A stretch of 64,000 nt of DNA from an uncultured Prevotellaceae bacterium (GCA_946625675.1 CAMOTI010000157.1:1-64000); one strand, 5' to 3'. Counted from the first letter of the stretch, positions 1-9,701 are shown. The notes: generated by a model from the sequence alone, not told the origin. Program-made: numbers and translations.

Positions 1-663
1 GTCGGAGCAAACTTCTACCGCCGCTCGCCCATGCACAAAGGATACATCAACAAAGAGGGCAATATCGAGAAGACGAACTTCACATTCGCGCCATTCGTGG
101 AGTGGACACAACGGCTGTGGGAAAAAGGACCGACCCTCAACATCAACTACGAGCAGGGTATCATGAACGTCATGGGAAGTACCAACTCATACGGAAAGCA
201 AGAGACGGACATCACATGGAAACTGCCACTCAAAAAACTGAGGACCGTATCACTCAGGCTCGGAGGGGGATGCTACATCTTCAACAACCGAAACCGATTC
301 CTCGATTTCAACAAATTCCGCGACAACAACCTCCAGGACACGTGGAACGACAAATGGACCAGCGACTTCCAGCTCATCGACCGACGATGGTACAACGCCA
401 GCGACTTCTACATACGCAATAACGTCACATACGAGTCGCCACTCATGCTGGTGTCTTGGTTTCCAGTCGTCGGGCGGCATGTCCGAATGGAGCGTGTCTA
501 CGTCAGCAACCTCGTCGTCGAGGACTTCCACCCCTACACCGAACTCGGATACGGATTCGCTACGAAAGCATTCTCGTTCGCGGCATACACCTCGTTCATG
601 AACGGAAAATACAACAGCATCGGATGCCGGTTCTCCCTCGAGTTCTACACCAGCCACTATTAA
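1..663 (+). CDS. C-terminal part of outer-membrane protein, DUF5686/carboxypeptidase-regulatory-like family (5' truncated by window)
   Basis: Frame 1 is open from base 1 to TAA at 661-663; alternating beta-strand, aromatic-rich barrel-like sequence ending FSLEFYTSHY. Confidence 0.6.
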   Translation, partial: VGANFYRRSPMHKGYINKEGNIEKTNFTFAPFVEWTQRLWEKGPTLNINYEQGIMNVMGSTNSYGKQETDITWKLPLKKLRTVSLRLGGGCYIFNNRNRFLDFNKFRDNNLQDTWNDKWTSDFQLIDRRWYNASDFYIRNNVTYESPLMLVSWFPVVGRHVRMERVYVSNLVVEDFHPYTELGYGFATKAFSFAAYTSFMNGKYNSIGCRFSLEFYTSHY

Positions 664-761
664 CTTTGAGGTTTGAAATTTGAGGTTTGAAGTTTATTCA
701 GCCCATCACCCCCATCCGCACGGCCCTAAAAACTGAAAACTAAAAACTCTCAACTAAAAAC

Positions 762-1859
762 ATGAAAATTATCATCGCCATCGACTCGTTTAAAGGATGC
801 CTCTCATCCATGGAAGCCAACGAAGCAGCCAAGGCCGGAGTCCTGCAGACATTGCCATCAGCCGAAGTCATCACCATGCCCGTCAGCGACGGAGGAGAGG
901 GATGGCTCGACGCAGTACACCATGCCATTGGAGGGAAGTACCACATGGCAGACGCCGTCGACCCTTTGCTCAGGCCCATACGTGTTCCCTATCTCTTCCA
1001 CAGAGAGTCGAGAACGGCCTATGTGGAGAGCGCGAAAGTCATAGGAATGGGGCTGCTCGTCGAGCGACACAGGCACAACCCTCGTCACAAGTGGTCGTGC
1101 GGAATGGCCGACGTGCTTGTGAAAATCTGGAAAGCACACCCAAGATGCCACATCGTCGTGGGACTGGGAGGCAGCGCCACTTGCGACATGGGAGTCCCCA
1201 TGATGGAGGACCTCAGCGATTACGACGAGAAACTGCACTTCAAAGACAAGCCACTACCCTCCTTCACCATCGCATACGACGTGGCCAACCCCCTTTGCGG
1301 ACCAACCGGAGCGGCTCGCATGTTCGCACCGCAGAAAGGGGCAACGCCACAGATGGTGGAAATCTTTGAGCGCAGGGCGGCCATCACGTCAGCCAGATGG
1401 AGGCGGATAATGGGAGGCAAGGACTGCTCCAACCTTCCTGGCGCGGGAGCTGCCGGAGGTCTGGGATATGCCTTCATGCAATGGATGGACGCGGACAACG
1501 TGCCGGGGATTGATCTGTGGCTCCAGCTCTCGGACTTCGCCAGAAAAGCCGAAGATGCCGACCTTGTCATCACGGGGGAAGGAAGTGCCGACCGTCAGAC
1601 GCTGCTTGGGAAAGTGCCATTCGGCATCCTGAAGGCAGCAAAAGCAGCTCATAAAGCAGCAAATAACGCTCATGATGAAAAAAAGAAAAAGCCTGCACTC
1701 TGGCTGATAGCCGGCAGAGTGCAGGACCAAGAATTACTGACGGAGGCCGGATTCGACTTCGTCAAATCCATCAATCCGCCGAATATCACCTTAGATCAAG
1801 CCATGAAAAAAGAAAACGCCATCGCAAACATAAAAAACACCATTCAGCAGCTAATGTAG
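762..1859 (+). CDS. glxK: Glycerate kinase
   Basis: MKIIIAIDSFKGCLSSMEANEAAKAG..., MPVSDGGEGW, GLGGSATCDMG, LVITGEGSADRQTLLGKVP motifs. Confidence 0.93.
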   Translation: MKIIIAIDSFKGCLSSMEANEAAKAGVLQTLPSAEVITMPVSDGGEGWLDAVHHAIGGKYHMADAVDPLLRPIRVPYLFHRESRTAYVESAKVIGMGLLVERHRHNPRHKWSCGMADVLVKIWKAHPRCHIVVGLGGSATCDMGVPMMEDLSDYDEKLHFKDKPLPSFTIAYDVANPLCGPTGAARMFAPQKGATPQMVEIFERRAAITSARWRRIMGGKDCSNLPGAGAAGGLGYAFMQWMDADNVPGIDLWLQLSDFARKAEDADLVITGEGSADRQTLLGKVPFGILKAAKAAHKAANNAHDEKKKKPALWLIAGRVQDQELLTEAGFDFVKSINPPNITLDQAMKKENAIANIKNTIQQLM

Positions 1860-1880
1860 AGACGCCCCGTGGGGCGTCTT
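1857..1880. repeat. Single copy of the first palindrome (AGACGCCCCGTGGGGCGTCT)
   Basis: 9+9 bp perfect arms; overlaps the glycerate kinase stop. Confidence 0.85.
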
Positions 1881-2059
1881 GTAACTTCAGACATCCGCAC
1901 GGCTCTTTAAACTTTCATCTTTCAACTAAAATCCAAACCGCACCAAAGCACATCACCACTGGGGGCATGGACGTCTCGTCCGTGCCAAACGTCAAGGGCT
2001 CGATGTCCGAGACGGTTGAAAATCTCTCTAAGCTCTAAACACTAAACTCTCAACTAATA

Positions 2060-3703
2060 CTAATCCTCATCCTTCTTGAACGGCTTTCCGTCCTTGTCAA
2101 AACCCCATTTCGGGGCGTCCTTCCTGTCTTTTCCTTTCTTGTCACGGCGGTTGTCGCGTGGCTTGCCGTCACGGCGCTTTTCACCGTCGCGCTTACCTCC
2201 CGGCCTGCCACCGCCGCGTTTGCCGTCCTCACGTCGTTTGGCTACATGCTCCTCGTGGTCGTAGCGGTTCCAGTCCTCCGCCTCATAGTCGGCATGACGG
2301 TCGCCCCACTTGAAGCTGTGACGGCTCACATGATGGTCGAAGTCTCCTTCGAACAACGGCTTGAACTCTTCTTTCTTTCCACGGCGGAACGGCTTGTCGT
2401 CGCGTTTGCGGTCGCGGTCGGGACGGCTGCGGAAATAATGCTCGTCGTCGCGCGAGCCGCCTTTACGGCTCTCGCCATCATCATCATCGTCCTTCATCTT
2501 GTGAGGCTTGAATTTGGCATTACGCCGCAGTTCCTCTTCCGATTTCAAGTCCATACCTTCCTCACGACGCTCACGAAGACTGCCATCAAACACCTGATAC
2601 TTACGGAACTCGCAAGGGATGGAGCCGTTGTAAAGCGCAATCTTCGTGGAAGGACGGAATCCGATGGCACTGAAGCACTCCTCATGAGAACTGATAATCC
2701 AGGCATCGTTTCCTGCGAAATTCTGCTTCAGACGGCTGCCCAGCGTCTTGTAAAGGTCAAGCAGCCCTTCGGGGGTCAGACGCTCTCCGTAAGGGGGATT
2801 CGTGATCATCAAAGCCGGACGGTCGGGCTTCTCGAAGTCGTAGATGTCGCCCTGCTCCACCTCCACAATCTTGCTCACACCGGCTGAGCGCACGTTGTCC
2901 TGAGCGATGGCTACGGCATTCCGGTTGATGTCATAACCGTAAATTTTATGGTCAAAGTCACGTTCCTGGCTGTCGTCGTTGTAGATACGCTCAAGCAACT
3001 CCTCATCGAAGTCTTTCCAACGCTCGAAGCCGAACTCCTCGCGGAAAATACCAGGATAGATGTTCTGAGCTATCAGGGCGGCCTCCACCAAGATCGTGCC
3101 ACTGCCGCAGAACGGGTCAATCAGGTCGCTGTCGCCGTCCCAGCCGGTCATCAGGATTATGCCGGCGGCCAGGACCTCATTCAAGGGAGCCGGAACCGTG
3201 CCCGTGCGGTAGCCACGCTTATGAAGGCTCTCGCCCGAACTGTCCAGAGAGATGCACACCTGGGTCTCGCTGATATGAATATTGATGCGGAAGTCGGGGT
3301 TGCTGATGCTCACGTTGGGACGCTCGTCGTACTTCTCACGGAAATAGTCGGCAATGGCGTCCTTCACTCGGTAAGCCACGAACTTGGAATGGCGGAACTT
3401 GTCGGAGAACACCACGGAGTCTATCAAGAACGTGTTCTTCACATCCATGATGCTGTCCCAGTCCATCGACTTCACGACATCATAGACCTCATCGGCATCT
3501 GTGGCTGTAAACTCCTTGATCGGTTTGAGCACTCTTACGGCCGTACGAAGGCAGAAATTAGCGCGGTAGAGCATCTCCTGGTCACCAGTGAAGCTCACCA
3601 TCCGGTTGCCTATCTCGATGTTGTTGGCCCCAAGGGCCGTCACTTCCTTTGCCAGCACCTCCTCGAGGCCCTGAAAAGTTTTTGCAATAATCTTAAATTC
3701 CAA
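2060..3703 (-). CDS. THUMP-domain class I SAM-dependent RNA methyltransferase (RlmL-like) with ~150-aa charged C-terminal tail; apparent TTG start
   Basis: KTFQGLEEVLAKEV N-terminus, DPFCGSGTILVEAA, MITNPPYGERL; no in-frame ATG close to the N-terminus. Confidence 0.88.
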   Translation of the reverse strand: MEFKIIAKTFQGLEEVLAKEVTALGANNIEIGNRMVSFTGDQEMLYRANFCLRTAVRVLKPIKEFTATDADEVYDVVKSMDWDSIMDVKNTFLIDSVVFSDKFRHSKFVAYRVKDAIADYFREKYDERPNVSISNPDFRINIHISETQVCISLDSSGESLHKRGYRTGTVPAPLNEVLAAGIILMTGWDGDSDLIDPFCGSGTILVEAALIAQNIYPGIFREEFGFERWKDFDEELLERIYNDDSQERDFDHKIYGYDINRNAVAIAQDNVRSAGVSKIVEVEQGDIYDFEKPDRPALMITNPPYGERLTPEGLLDLYKTLGSRLKQNFAGNDAWIISSHEECFSAIGFRPSTKIALYNGSIPCEFRKYQVFDGSLRERREEGMDLKSEEELRRNAKFKPHKMKDDDDDGESRKGGSRDDEHYFRSRPDRDRKRDDKPFRRGKKEEFKPLFEGDFDHHVSRHSFKWGDRHADYEAEDWNRYDHEEHVAKRREDGKRGGGRPGGKRDGEKRRDGKPRDNRRDKKGKDRKDAPKWGFDKDGKPFKKDED

Positions 3704-3875
3704 AATATCTAAATTAAAGTGTAAAATTCTGTCAGCAAAAAATAGCCAAAATTAAAAAATAGCTAAATAAATCGTATTTTGCAATAATCTTAAATTCCGA
3801 AATATCTAAATTAGAGTGTAAAAATCTGTCTGCAAGAAAATAGCCAAAATCAAAAAATAGCCAAATAAATCGTAA
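3682..3875. repeat. 97-bp-period direct tandem duplication (2 copies) spanning the methyltransferase 5' end and upstream region
   Basis: TTGCAATAATCTTAAATTCC(A/G)AAATATCTAAATTA... at 3682 and again at 3779. Confidence 0.9.
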
Positions 3876-3917
3876 ATAGTAAATAGTAAATAGTAAATCG
3901 TAAATCGTAAATAAAAT

Positions 3918-4793
3918 TCATTTTCTCGACGACTTACCCTGCACGACGGAGCAACCTGGAGGCACGTCCTCCGTCACCCAGATGTTGCCGCCTACGACAG
4001 CACCGCGACCGATGGTGATGCGGCCGAGGATTGTGGCATTCGAATAGACCACGACGTCGTCTTCCAGAATCGGATGACGGGGTATTCCTTTGATCGGGTT
4101 GCCATTCTCGTCGAGAGGGAAGCTCTTCGCGCCGAGAGTTACGCCCTGGTAGAGCTTCACGTTCTTGCCGATGACACAGGTCTCGCCGATTACGACACCT
4201 GTACCATGATCGATGGTGAACGACTCGCCGATGGTGGCACCGGGGTGGATGTCGATGCCGGTCTCCGAATGGGCCATCTCTGTGAGGATTCGGGGGATGA
4301 GCGGAACGCCTAACAGCAGCAGCTGATGAGCCACACGGTAGTTGGTCAGCACCTTCACCGTAGGGTAGCAGGCGATGATTTCGCCGTTACTCTTTGCTGC
4401 CGGGTCGCCGTTGTATGCAGCCACCACATCGGTCGTCAGGATGGCGCGAAGACTGGGCAGGCTGGCGATAAACTGCGACGTGATTTCGTCGGCACGCTGC
4501 TGGCACTGCGAGCAATAGTCTTCGTCGTATTCAAGGCTGATGGCTATCTGCTCGCGGAGCAGACGCGACAAGCGGTCTACACGCACACCTATATAATATT
4601 TCAGCGTGTCGGCATAGACAGGGGTCTCGCCGTAATGATAGGGGAAGATGATGTCCCTCGTAATGTCTATCACCTCCTTCAGCACATGTTCCGACGGCAT
4701 ACGAAACACGCGGGTATCCTTGTCAAACAGCCGCGACAACGTGTTGATGTCTGCCAACTGGTCCACGGAATGGGTCAGTATCGAATGGTCCAT
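3918..4793 (-). CDS. cysE: Serine O-acetyltransferase (EpsC/CysE type)
   Basis: GIDIHPGATIGESFTIDHGTGVVIGET left-handed beta-helix hexapeptides, YQGVTLGAKS. Confidence 0.9.
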   Translation of the reverse strand: MDHSILTHSVDQLADINTLSRLFDKDTRVFRMPSEHVLKEVIDITRDIIFPYHYGETPVYADTLKYYIGVRVDRLSRLLREQIAISLEYDEDYCSQCQQRADEITSQFIASLPSLRAILTTDVVAAYNGDPAAKSNGEIIACYPTVKVLTNYRVAHQLLLLGVPLIPRILTEMAHSETGIDIHPGATIGESFTIDHGTGVVIGETCVIGKNVKLYQGVTLGAKSFPLDENGNPIKGIPRHPILEDDVVVYSNATILGRITIGRGAVVGGNIWVTEDVPPGCSVVQGKSSRK

Positions 4794-4810
4794 TTTCTTT
4801 AGTTTTTTTT

Positions 4811-4872
4811 AAATTTTTCCTAGCTTGCCTAGTTTCTCTAGTTTTCCTAGTCTGCCTAGTTTCCCTAGTAAC
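4811..4872. repeat. 9-bp-period tandem array (TAGTTTNCC-type unit)
   Basis: tagcttgcc tagtttctc tagttttcc tagtctgcc tagtttccc tag. Confidence 0.9.
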
Positions 4873-4893
4873 TCAGCTCTAAACTCTAAACTC

Positions 4894-6639
4894 TCATTTA
4901 AGAAACTTGTCCATAATCTCCTGGGCCGACTCGTCGCCAAGCTCCTTCGCTTTCTCCAGATTTCTGCGGGCCGACACCTTGTCTCCTTTCTGTATCTGGG
5001 CATAGCCCAAAATCCGGTAGGCATCAGGATACTCCTGGCTCAGCGCGATGCACTTCTCCGCGGCAGAGATACACTCGTCCAACTGGTTCACGCGTAGGTG
5101 CATGGCGCTTTTCTCCACGAGATAGAGCGGACTTTCGGGGGTCTGCTCCACGGCCTTGGTGATATCGTCGAGGGCCTGCTGATACATACGTCCCTGCAGC
5201 TCCAGCTGGCTGCGGTCGTAATAGAATGCGGAACTCACTTGTCCTTTGTTCAGTTCATAGAACGTGTTGTAGTCGGCTACCGCCTTACGGTATTGTCCGG
5301 CGGTGGTATAAAGCTTAGCGCGACGCATCACGAACGTGGCAGCATCGGGAGGAAGCGAGTCGGGGAACTGGGCCAGACAGGAGTCCATCATCTCGATCTG
5401 CACGTCGATCGTGTCACCTGCCAGCTGATGTTCCATGCTGGCGGCATAATATGTGCCCGGACCTTTGTATTCGCCCGCGTTCATCTCGTCGTAGATGGCA
5501 AGCGAGCCGCGGTGGTCACCGCTCGACGACAGCATCTGGGCTTTCAGCAGGATGGTTTCGTAAAGCGTGGCCTTCTTCATCTCTTTCAGTTCGGCCTTAG
5601 GCTCCTTATCCACGTCCTCCTTCATCAGCGTCAGCGCCTGCTCCACGTGGTCCAGCGCGATGGGATAGGTCCATTTATCGTAAGCGGGCTCGGGCATATA
5701 AAGCAGTTTGGAGTAGATGGTCTTGGCCACACTCGCATGACCCTGGCCCTTGTCGGTCACAAGTCGGAGGTAGGTCTGGAGGTCGCGCTCAGCGTCGTCG
5801 AAGCGATGGAGGTCAATGAGAGGGGTGGCTCGACGAAGATAGCCTTCGGCATTCTCCGGGAAGGTCTCGATAAACAGGTTCACCAAGTCCATATACTCGT
5901 CGTTGTCGGCACTGCGGGATTTCAAATAGAGATACACGAGGGCCTCCTCGGGAGTCTCAGGTATGCCTTTCTTGATATAAATCTTGTTGAACGCCATCGA
6001 CTGGCTCCGGTTCTGGAGCGCCTCGAGCGTGAGGTCGCGTCCCATAGCGCCGTCTATCGCGCCGCTCTTTTTGTCAACCGACGAGAGGATGATACCAAGC
6101 AGCTCGCCCTTCGTGTTGAACAGGCCGTGGCCTTCCTGCTTGCCGTCAAACTCGGTGGTGATGGTATAGTAGGCATATTTGCCGTCGCCAACCATGTCTT
6201 TCTTCTCAATGGCGGCTTTCGGCACCACGTTCACCTTGCCTTTCGTGTAGCCAATGGCAAGAACATCCATGCCGCGGTTGGAAGCAGTGGCAGAGGCGAA
6301 AGTCACGGGAGTAGTCTTCTTGTTGGAGATACGGAAACGGACGAGCCCGTAAAGGTCGTCGGCACCGAGGATGCGCTCCACGTCGTATTTGTTGCCGCTG
6401 GCATCCACAACCACGCCGCTGTAAGCCTCCTTGAATGTGTTGTAAGTGGAGATGACCGCACCGTCTGTCGAGACAACGAAGCCACAACCTTCATGCAGCT
6501 TCTCGCGGTTCTTGTCGTAGGTTATCACAGAAACGATGGACTTCTGTGCTTTCGACAACCATTTTGGGGCCGGAGCCTCCTGGCCATAGACTATCATTGC
6601 CACGGCCATCAAGGCAATTGTCATAAATAGCTTTTTCAT
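4894..6639 (-). CDS. Secreted S1C-like trypsin domain + TPR repeat protein
   Basis: Signal peptide; SIVSVITYDKNREKLHEGCGFVVSTDGAVISTYNTF trypsin-like N-terminal domain; C-terminal TPR-like helices. Confidence 0.7.
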   Translation of the reverse strand: MKKLFMTIALMAVAMIVYGQEAPAPKWLSKAQKSIVSVITYDKNREKLHEGCGFVVSTDGAVISTYNTFKEAYSGVVVDASGNKYDVERILGADDLYGLVRFRISNKKTTPVTFASATASNRGMDVLAIGYTKGKVNVVPKAAIEKKDMVGDGKYAYYTITTEFDGKQEGHGLFNTKGELLGIILSSVDKKSGAIDGAMGRDLTLEALQNRSQSMAFNKIYIKKGIPETPEEALVYLYLKSRSADNDEYMDLVNLFIETFPENAEGYLRRATPLIDLHRFDDAERDLQTYLRLVTDKGQGHASVAKTIYSKLLYMPEPAYDKWTYPIALDHVEQALTLMKEDVDKEPKAELKEMKKATLYETILLKAQMLSSSGDHRGSLAIYDEMNAGEYKGPGTYYAASMEHQLAGDTIDVQIEMMDSCLAQFPDSLPPDAATFVMRRAKLYTTAGQYRKAVADYNTFYELNKGQVSSAFYYDRSQLELQGRMYQQALDDITKAVEQTPESPLYLVEKSAMHLRVNQLDECISAAEKCIALSQEYPDAYRILGYAQIQKGDKVSARRNLEKAKELGDESAQEIMDKFLK

Positions 6640-6667
6640 TATGATGTTTTTTTTGTTTTCAAGTTAA

Positions 6668-6706
6668 ATGTTCCGGATTTTCCGGAATATCCGGGTTCTC
6701 CGGTCT
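6668..6706. repeat. 9-bp-period tandem array (NTCCGGNNT-type unit)
   Basis: ttccggatt ttccggaat atccgggtt ctccggtct. Confidence 0.85.
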
Positions 6707-6746
6707 TCGAATAGAGCAATTCTTCATTCCTCATTTAAAAACTTCC

Positions 6747-8432
6747 TCATTTCCTTATTCCCAGCAACGTCCTCGCATTCTGCAATGCCGCATCTGTCAA
6801 TTCCGACCCGCTGAGCATATGTGCGATTTCCTCCACGCGCTCTTCCTGACTGAGCTCCACGATGTGTGTATGTGTGGCATCATCGTCGTCTTCCTTATAC
6901 ACTTTATAATGGCTACTGCCGAGGGCTGCGATCTGAGGCAGGTGGGTGATGCTGATCACCTGGCGGCCGCCTTCGCCCATGCCCGACATAATCTGGGCCA
7001 TCTTCTCGGCGATACGGCCGGAGACACCGGTGTCTATCTCGTCGAAGATGATTGTCGGGAGTTTCACAGCACTTGCTATCAGAGATTTCAGCGACAGCAT
7101 CACGCGGGCAATCTCACCACCGGATGCCACTTTCGACACATCCTGTAGTGCGCCGTTCTTGTTGGCGGAGAACAGGTAAGCCACATGATCGCCGCCCGAC
7201 GACGTCAGATTGGCGGCATCGTGCGTCAGCTCTATCTGAAAACGGACATTGAGCATGCCTAACTCCTGAAGCAGACTCACCATGCGGGCCTCCACCTCTC
7301 GGGAGGCATCGCTGCGGCGCCCGCTCAGTTCCTTGGCCAGCGCTGAAGCCTCTCCATAGGCCTTCTCTTTGGCCTTGCGGAGGGCATTGATATGTTCCTC
7401 GCTGTTGTCCACGGCGTCAAGCTTGTCGTAGTAGTCCTGACGGATGGCTATCAGCTCTGCTATGCTGTCCACATTATGTTTGTGCTCGAGAGAATAAATC
7501 TGATTCAGTCGCTCCTGCACGGTCTGAAGGCGGATGGGGTTACATTCCACGCTGTCCTTGCCGCTCTCCATCTCGTCGGCGATGTCCTTCAGCTCGATAT
7601 AGCACGAGTCTATTCGGTCGGTCAAGGCCGACGCACCGGGATATTTGTCGCTGATGGACTGAAGGGACGAAGTGGCGCGCTTGAGCAGGCTCAGCACGTT
7701 GTCACTGCCCGCCTCGTCTTCTCCGGCTATCATCGACTGGGCTACATACAGCTCATGACGGATCTCTTCCGCATGCTCCAGCAGCTCGCACTCCTGCTCC
7801 AGCTCCTCCTGTTCCGTCTCCGACTCCAGGCGGGCGTCGGCAAGCTGCTCATACTGGAAACGCCAGTAGTCCTCGTCATCGCGGTTGCGCTTCGACGTCG
7901 CTATCGCCTCTTCCAAAAGGCGCTCTGCCTCACGATACTGTCTGTAGGACTCACGATAGCGGTCCTGCAACTCGCTGTTGCCGGCGAGAAGGTCGAGCAC
8001 CTGAATCTGAAAACCTTCCTGGTTGAGCAGTAGGTTCTGATGCTGAGAATGGACATCCAACAGGCGGTCGCCCAAGTCCTTTAGAAGGCCTGCGCTCACT
8101 GGCGTGTCGTTGATGAACGCACGGCTCTTGCCGGCACTCGTCAACTCGCGACGGACCACACACTCTACGCCGTCGAAATCCAGGTCGTTGCTGTCAAAAA
8201 AGGATTGGATATCGTATTTGCTCACATCAAACACTGCTTCTACCACACAACGCTTCGCGCCGTTCTTGATGCTACGGGTCTCTGCACGCTGACCTTTCAA
8301 AAGGCCAATCGCACCCAATATAATGGATTTTCCGGCACCCGTCTCGCCGGTTATCACTGAAAAGCCCCCATGAAGGTCGATATCCAACTGGCTTATCAGC
8401 GCATAGTTCTCAATATGTAATGACTTGATCAT
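6747..8432 (-). CDS. recN: DNA repair protein RecN
   Basis: MIKSLHIENYALISQLDIDL..GFSVITGETGAGKSIILGAI; DEIDTGVSGRIAEKM; ORF start trimmed from 8444 to the conserved MIKSL. Confidence 0.95.
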   Translation of the reverse strand: MIKSLHIENYALISQLDIDLHGGFSVITGETGAGKSIILGAIGLLKGQRAETRSIKNGAKRCVVEAVFDVSKYDIQSFFDSNDLDFDGVECVVRRELTSAGKSRAFINDTPVSAGLLKDLGDRLLDVHSQHQNLLLNQEGFQIQVLDLLAGNSELQDRYRESYRQYREAERLLEEAIATSKRNRDDEDYWRFQYEQLADARLESETEQEELEQECELLEHAEEIRHELYVAQSMIAGEDEAGSDNVLSLLKRATSSLQSISDKYPGASALTDRIDSCYIELKDIADEMESGKDSVECNPIRLQTVQERLNQIYSLEHKHNVDSIAELIAIRQDYYDKLDAVDNSEEHINALRKAKEKAYGEASALAKELSGRRSDASREVEARMVSLLQELGMLNVRFQIELTHDAANLTSSGGDHVAYLFSANKNGALQDVSKVASGGEIARVMLSLKSLIASAVKLPTIIFDEIDTGVSGRIAEKMAQIMSGMGEGGRQVISITHLPQIAALGSSHYKVYKEDDDDATHTHIVELSQEERVEEIAHMLSGSELTDAALQNARTLLGIRK

Positions 8433-8666
8433 GTCAAAAAGCAAATACGGCTACAAAGTTAAGCATTTTAAATCAAATAATCAGCATAATTCACGCCTTT
8501 TATCTGCTTTTTCACAAATTTTAGGTCATCTCATAAAGACGGACTACTGCCAAACGGCTCTCGACCATACAACATTTCATGCACCTCAGCTTCACCACTT
8601 CGACTTTTCTGGCTTCTCACTGTCGAAACATTCCGTATTGTTCCCCTGTTTTCGCAAAAAAATTAG

Positions 8667-8674
8667 TAACTTTG
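8667..8674 (+). promoter_or_regulatory. Bacteroidetes-type -7 element TAACTTTG upstream of menA
   Basis: Matches TAnnTTTG. Confidence 0.65.
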
Positions 8675-8705
8675 CAAAAAAATCAAATCATTCATATTTC
8701 CACAC

Positions 8706-9596
8706 ATGTCTAAACACAGTTTCAAGGACTGGCTCATCGCCACTCGTCCATGGTCTTTTCCGGCAAGCGCAATGCCGGTCATCGTATCCACCGCATGGCT
8801 CCATTTCAAAGGACACGAAGTCTCTATCCCCTTAGCCCTGCTTTCGCTCATCACCATCATCACCGTGCATGCGGCGGGAAACGTATGGAGCGACTATTTC
8901 GACTTCAAGAAGCATGTCGACCGCGACGACAACTACAGCGTCAAGACGCTCACCAGCGGACAGTTCTCGCCGGCTGAGTTCATGAGGTTCAGCATCTGCC
9001 TGCAGGTGGTGGCTGTCATCCTGGGCGTGGCGCTCGTCTGCCTCACAGGCATGCCAACGCTTTATATCGGACTGGCCGGACTGGCTCTCTCGCTGCTCTA
9101 TCCACCGCTGAAATACAACGCACTGGGAGACGTTGTCATTTTCCTTTGCTATGCGGTTCTGCCCATGCTCGGCATGAGCTATATTCTCACAGGGAATTTC
9201 CACTGCAACATACTCTTCGTCGCAGTACCTATCGGGCTCATCACCGACGCCATACTCCACTCAAACAACACGCGCGACATACAAGACGACGCAAAGGCGG
9301 GAATCAAGACCTTCGCCATGCTCATCGGAGGGAAAGCCTCAGCATGGATTTTCATCTTCGAGATGATCCTGCCTTTCATTTTCGCTATCGCCATCTCCTT
9401 CTTCGGACTGCTTCCGGTCAAGACGGTATGGCTCATCCTGCTCGCCCTGCCCATCGCCCTGAAGAACGCGGCACAGATGCACCGGTTCATCAGTTCCAAG
9501 ACGCCATCCGACATCCAAGACCTCGATGAGAAAAGCGCAAAACTCCAGATGGCATTCTCCCTGCTACTCTCCATTGCCATGATTATCCCGCTTTAG
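8706..9596 (+). CDS. menA: 1,4-dihydroxy-2-naphthoate polyprenyltransferase-like (UbiA/MenA family)
   Basis: WLIATRPWSFPASAMPVIVSTAW, NVWSDYFDFKKHVDRDDNY, NNTRDIQDDAKAGIKTFA. Confidence 0.88.
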   Translation: MSKHSFKDWLIATRPWSFPASAMPVIVSTAWLHFKGHEVSIPLALLSLITIITVHAAGNVWSDYFDFKKHVDRDDNYSVKTLTSGQFSPAEFMRFSICLQVVAVILGVALVCLTGMPTLYIGLAGLALSLLYPPLKYNALGDVVIFLCYAVLPMLGMSYILTGNFHCNILFVAVPIGLITDAILHSNNTRDIQDDAKAGIKTFAMLIGGKASAWIFIFEMILPFIFAIAISFFGLLPVKTVWLILLALPIALKNAAQMHRFISSKTPSDIQDLDEKSAKLQMAFSLLLSIAMIIPL

Positions 9597-9604
9597 CACC
9601 CTAA

Positions 9605-9675
9605 ACATCTAAAACATATAGAGCGTATAGAGAATCTAGAACATCTAGAATATCTAGAGCATCTAGAACATCTAC
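9605..9675. repeat. 9-bp-period tandem array (CATCTAGAA-type unit)
   Basis: catctaaaa catatagag cgtatagag aatctagaa catctagaa tatctagag catctagaa catctaccc. Confidence 0.9.
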
Positions 9676-9701
9676 CCCCCAAAAATAATAATAATAAAAC
9701 C

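Noticed and set aside
5098-6630. 510-aa plus-strand ORF opposite the S1C-TPR gene
   Set aside because: Antisense shadow of a well-supported protein; no family features or promoter
8425-8835. 136-aa plus-strand ORF spanning the recN/menA divergent region
   Set aside because: Overlaps both gene starts and the menA promoter; no coding-like composition
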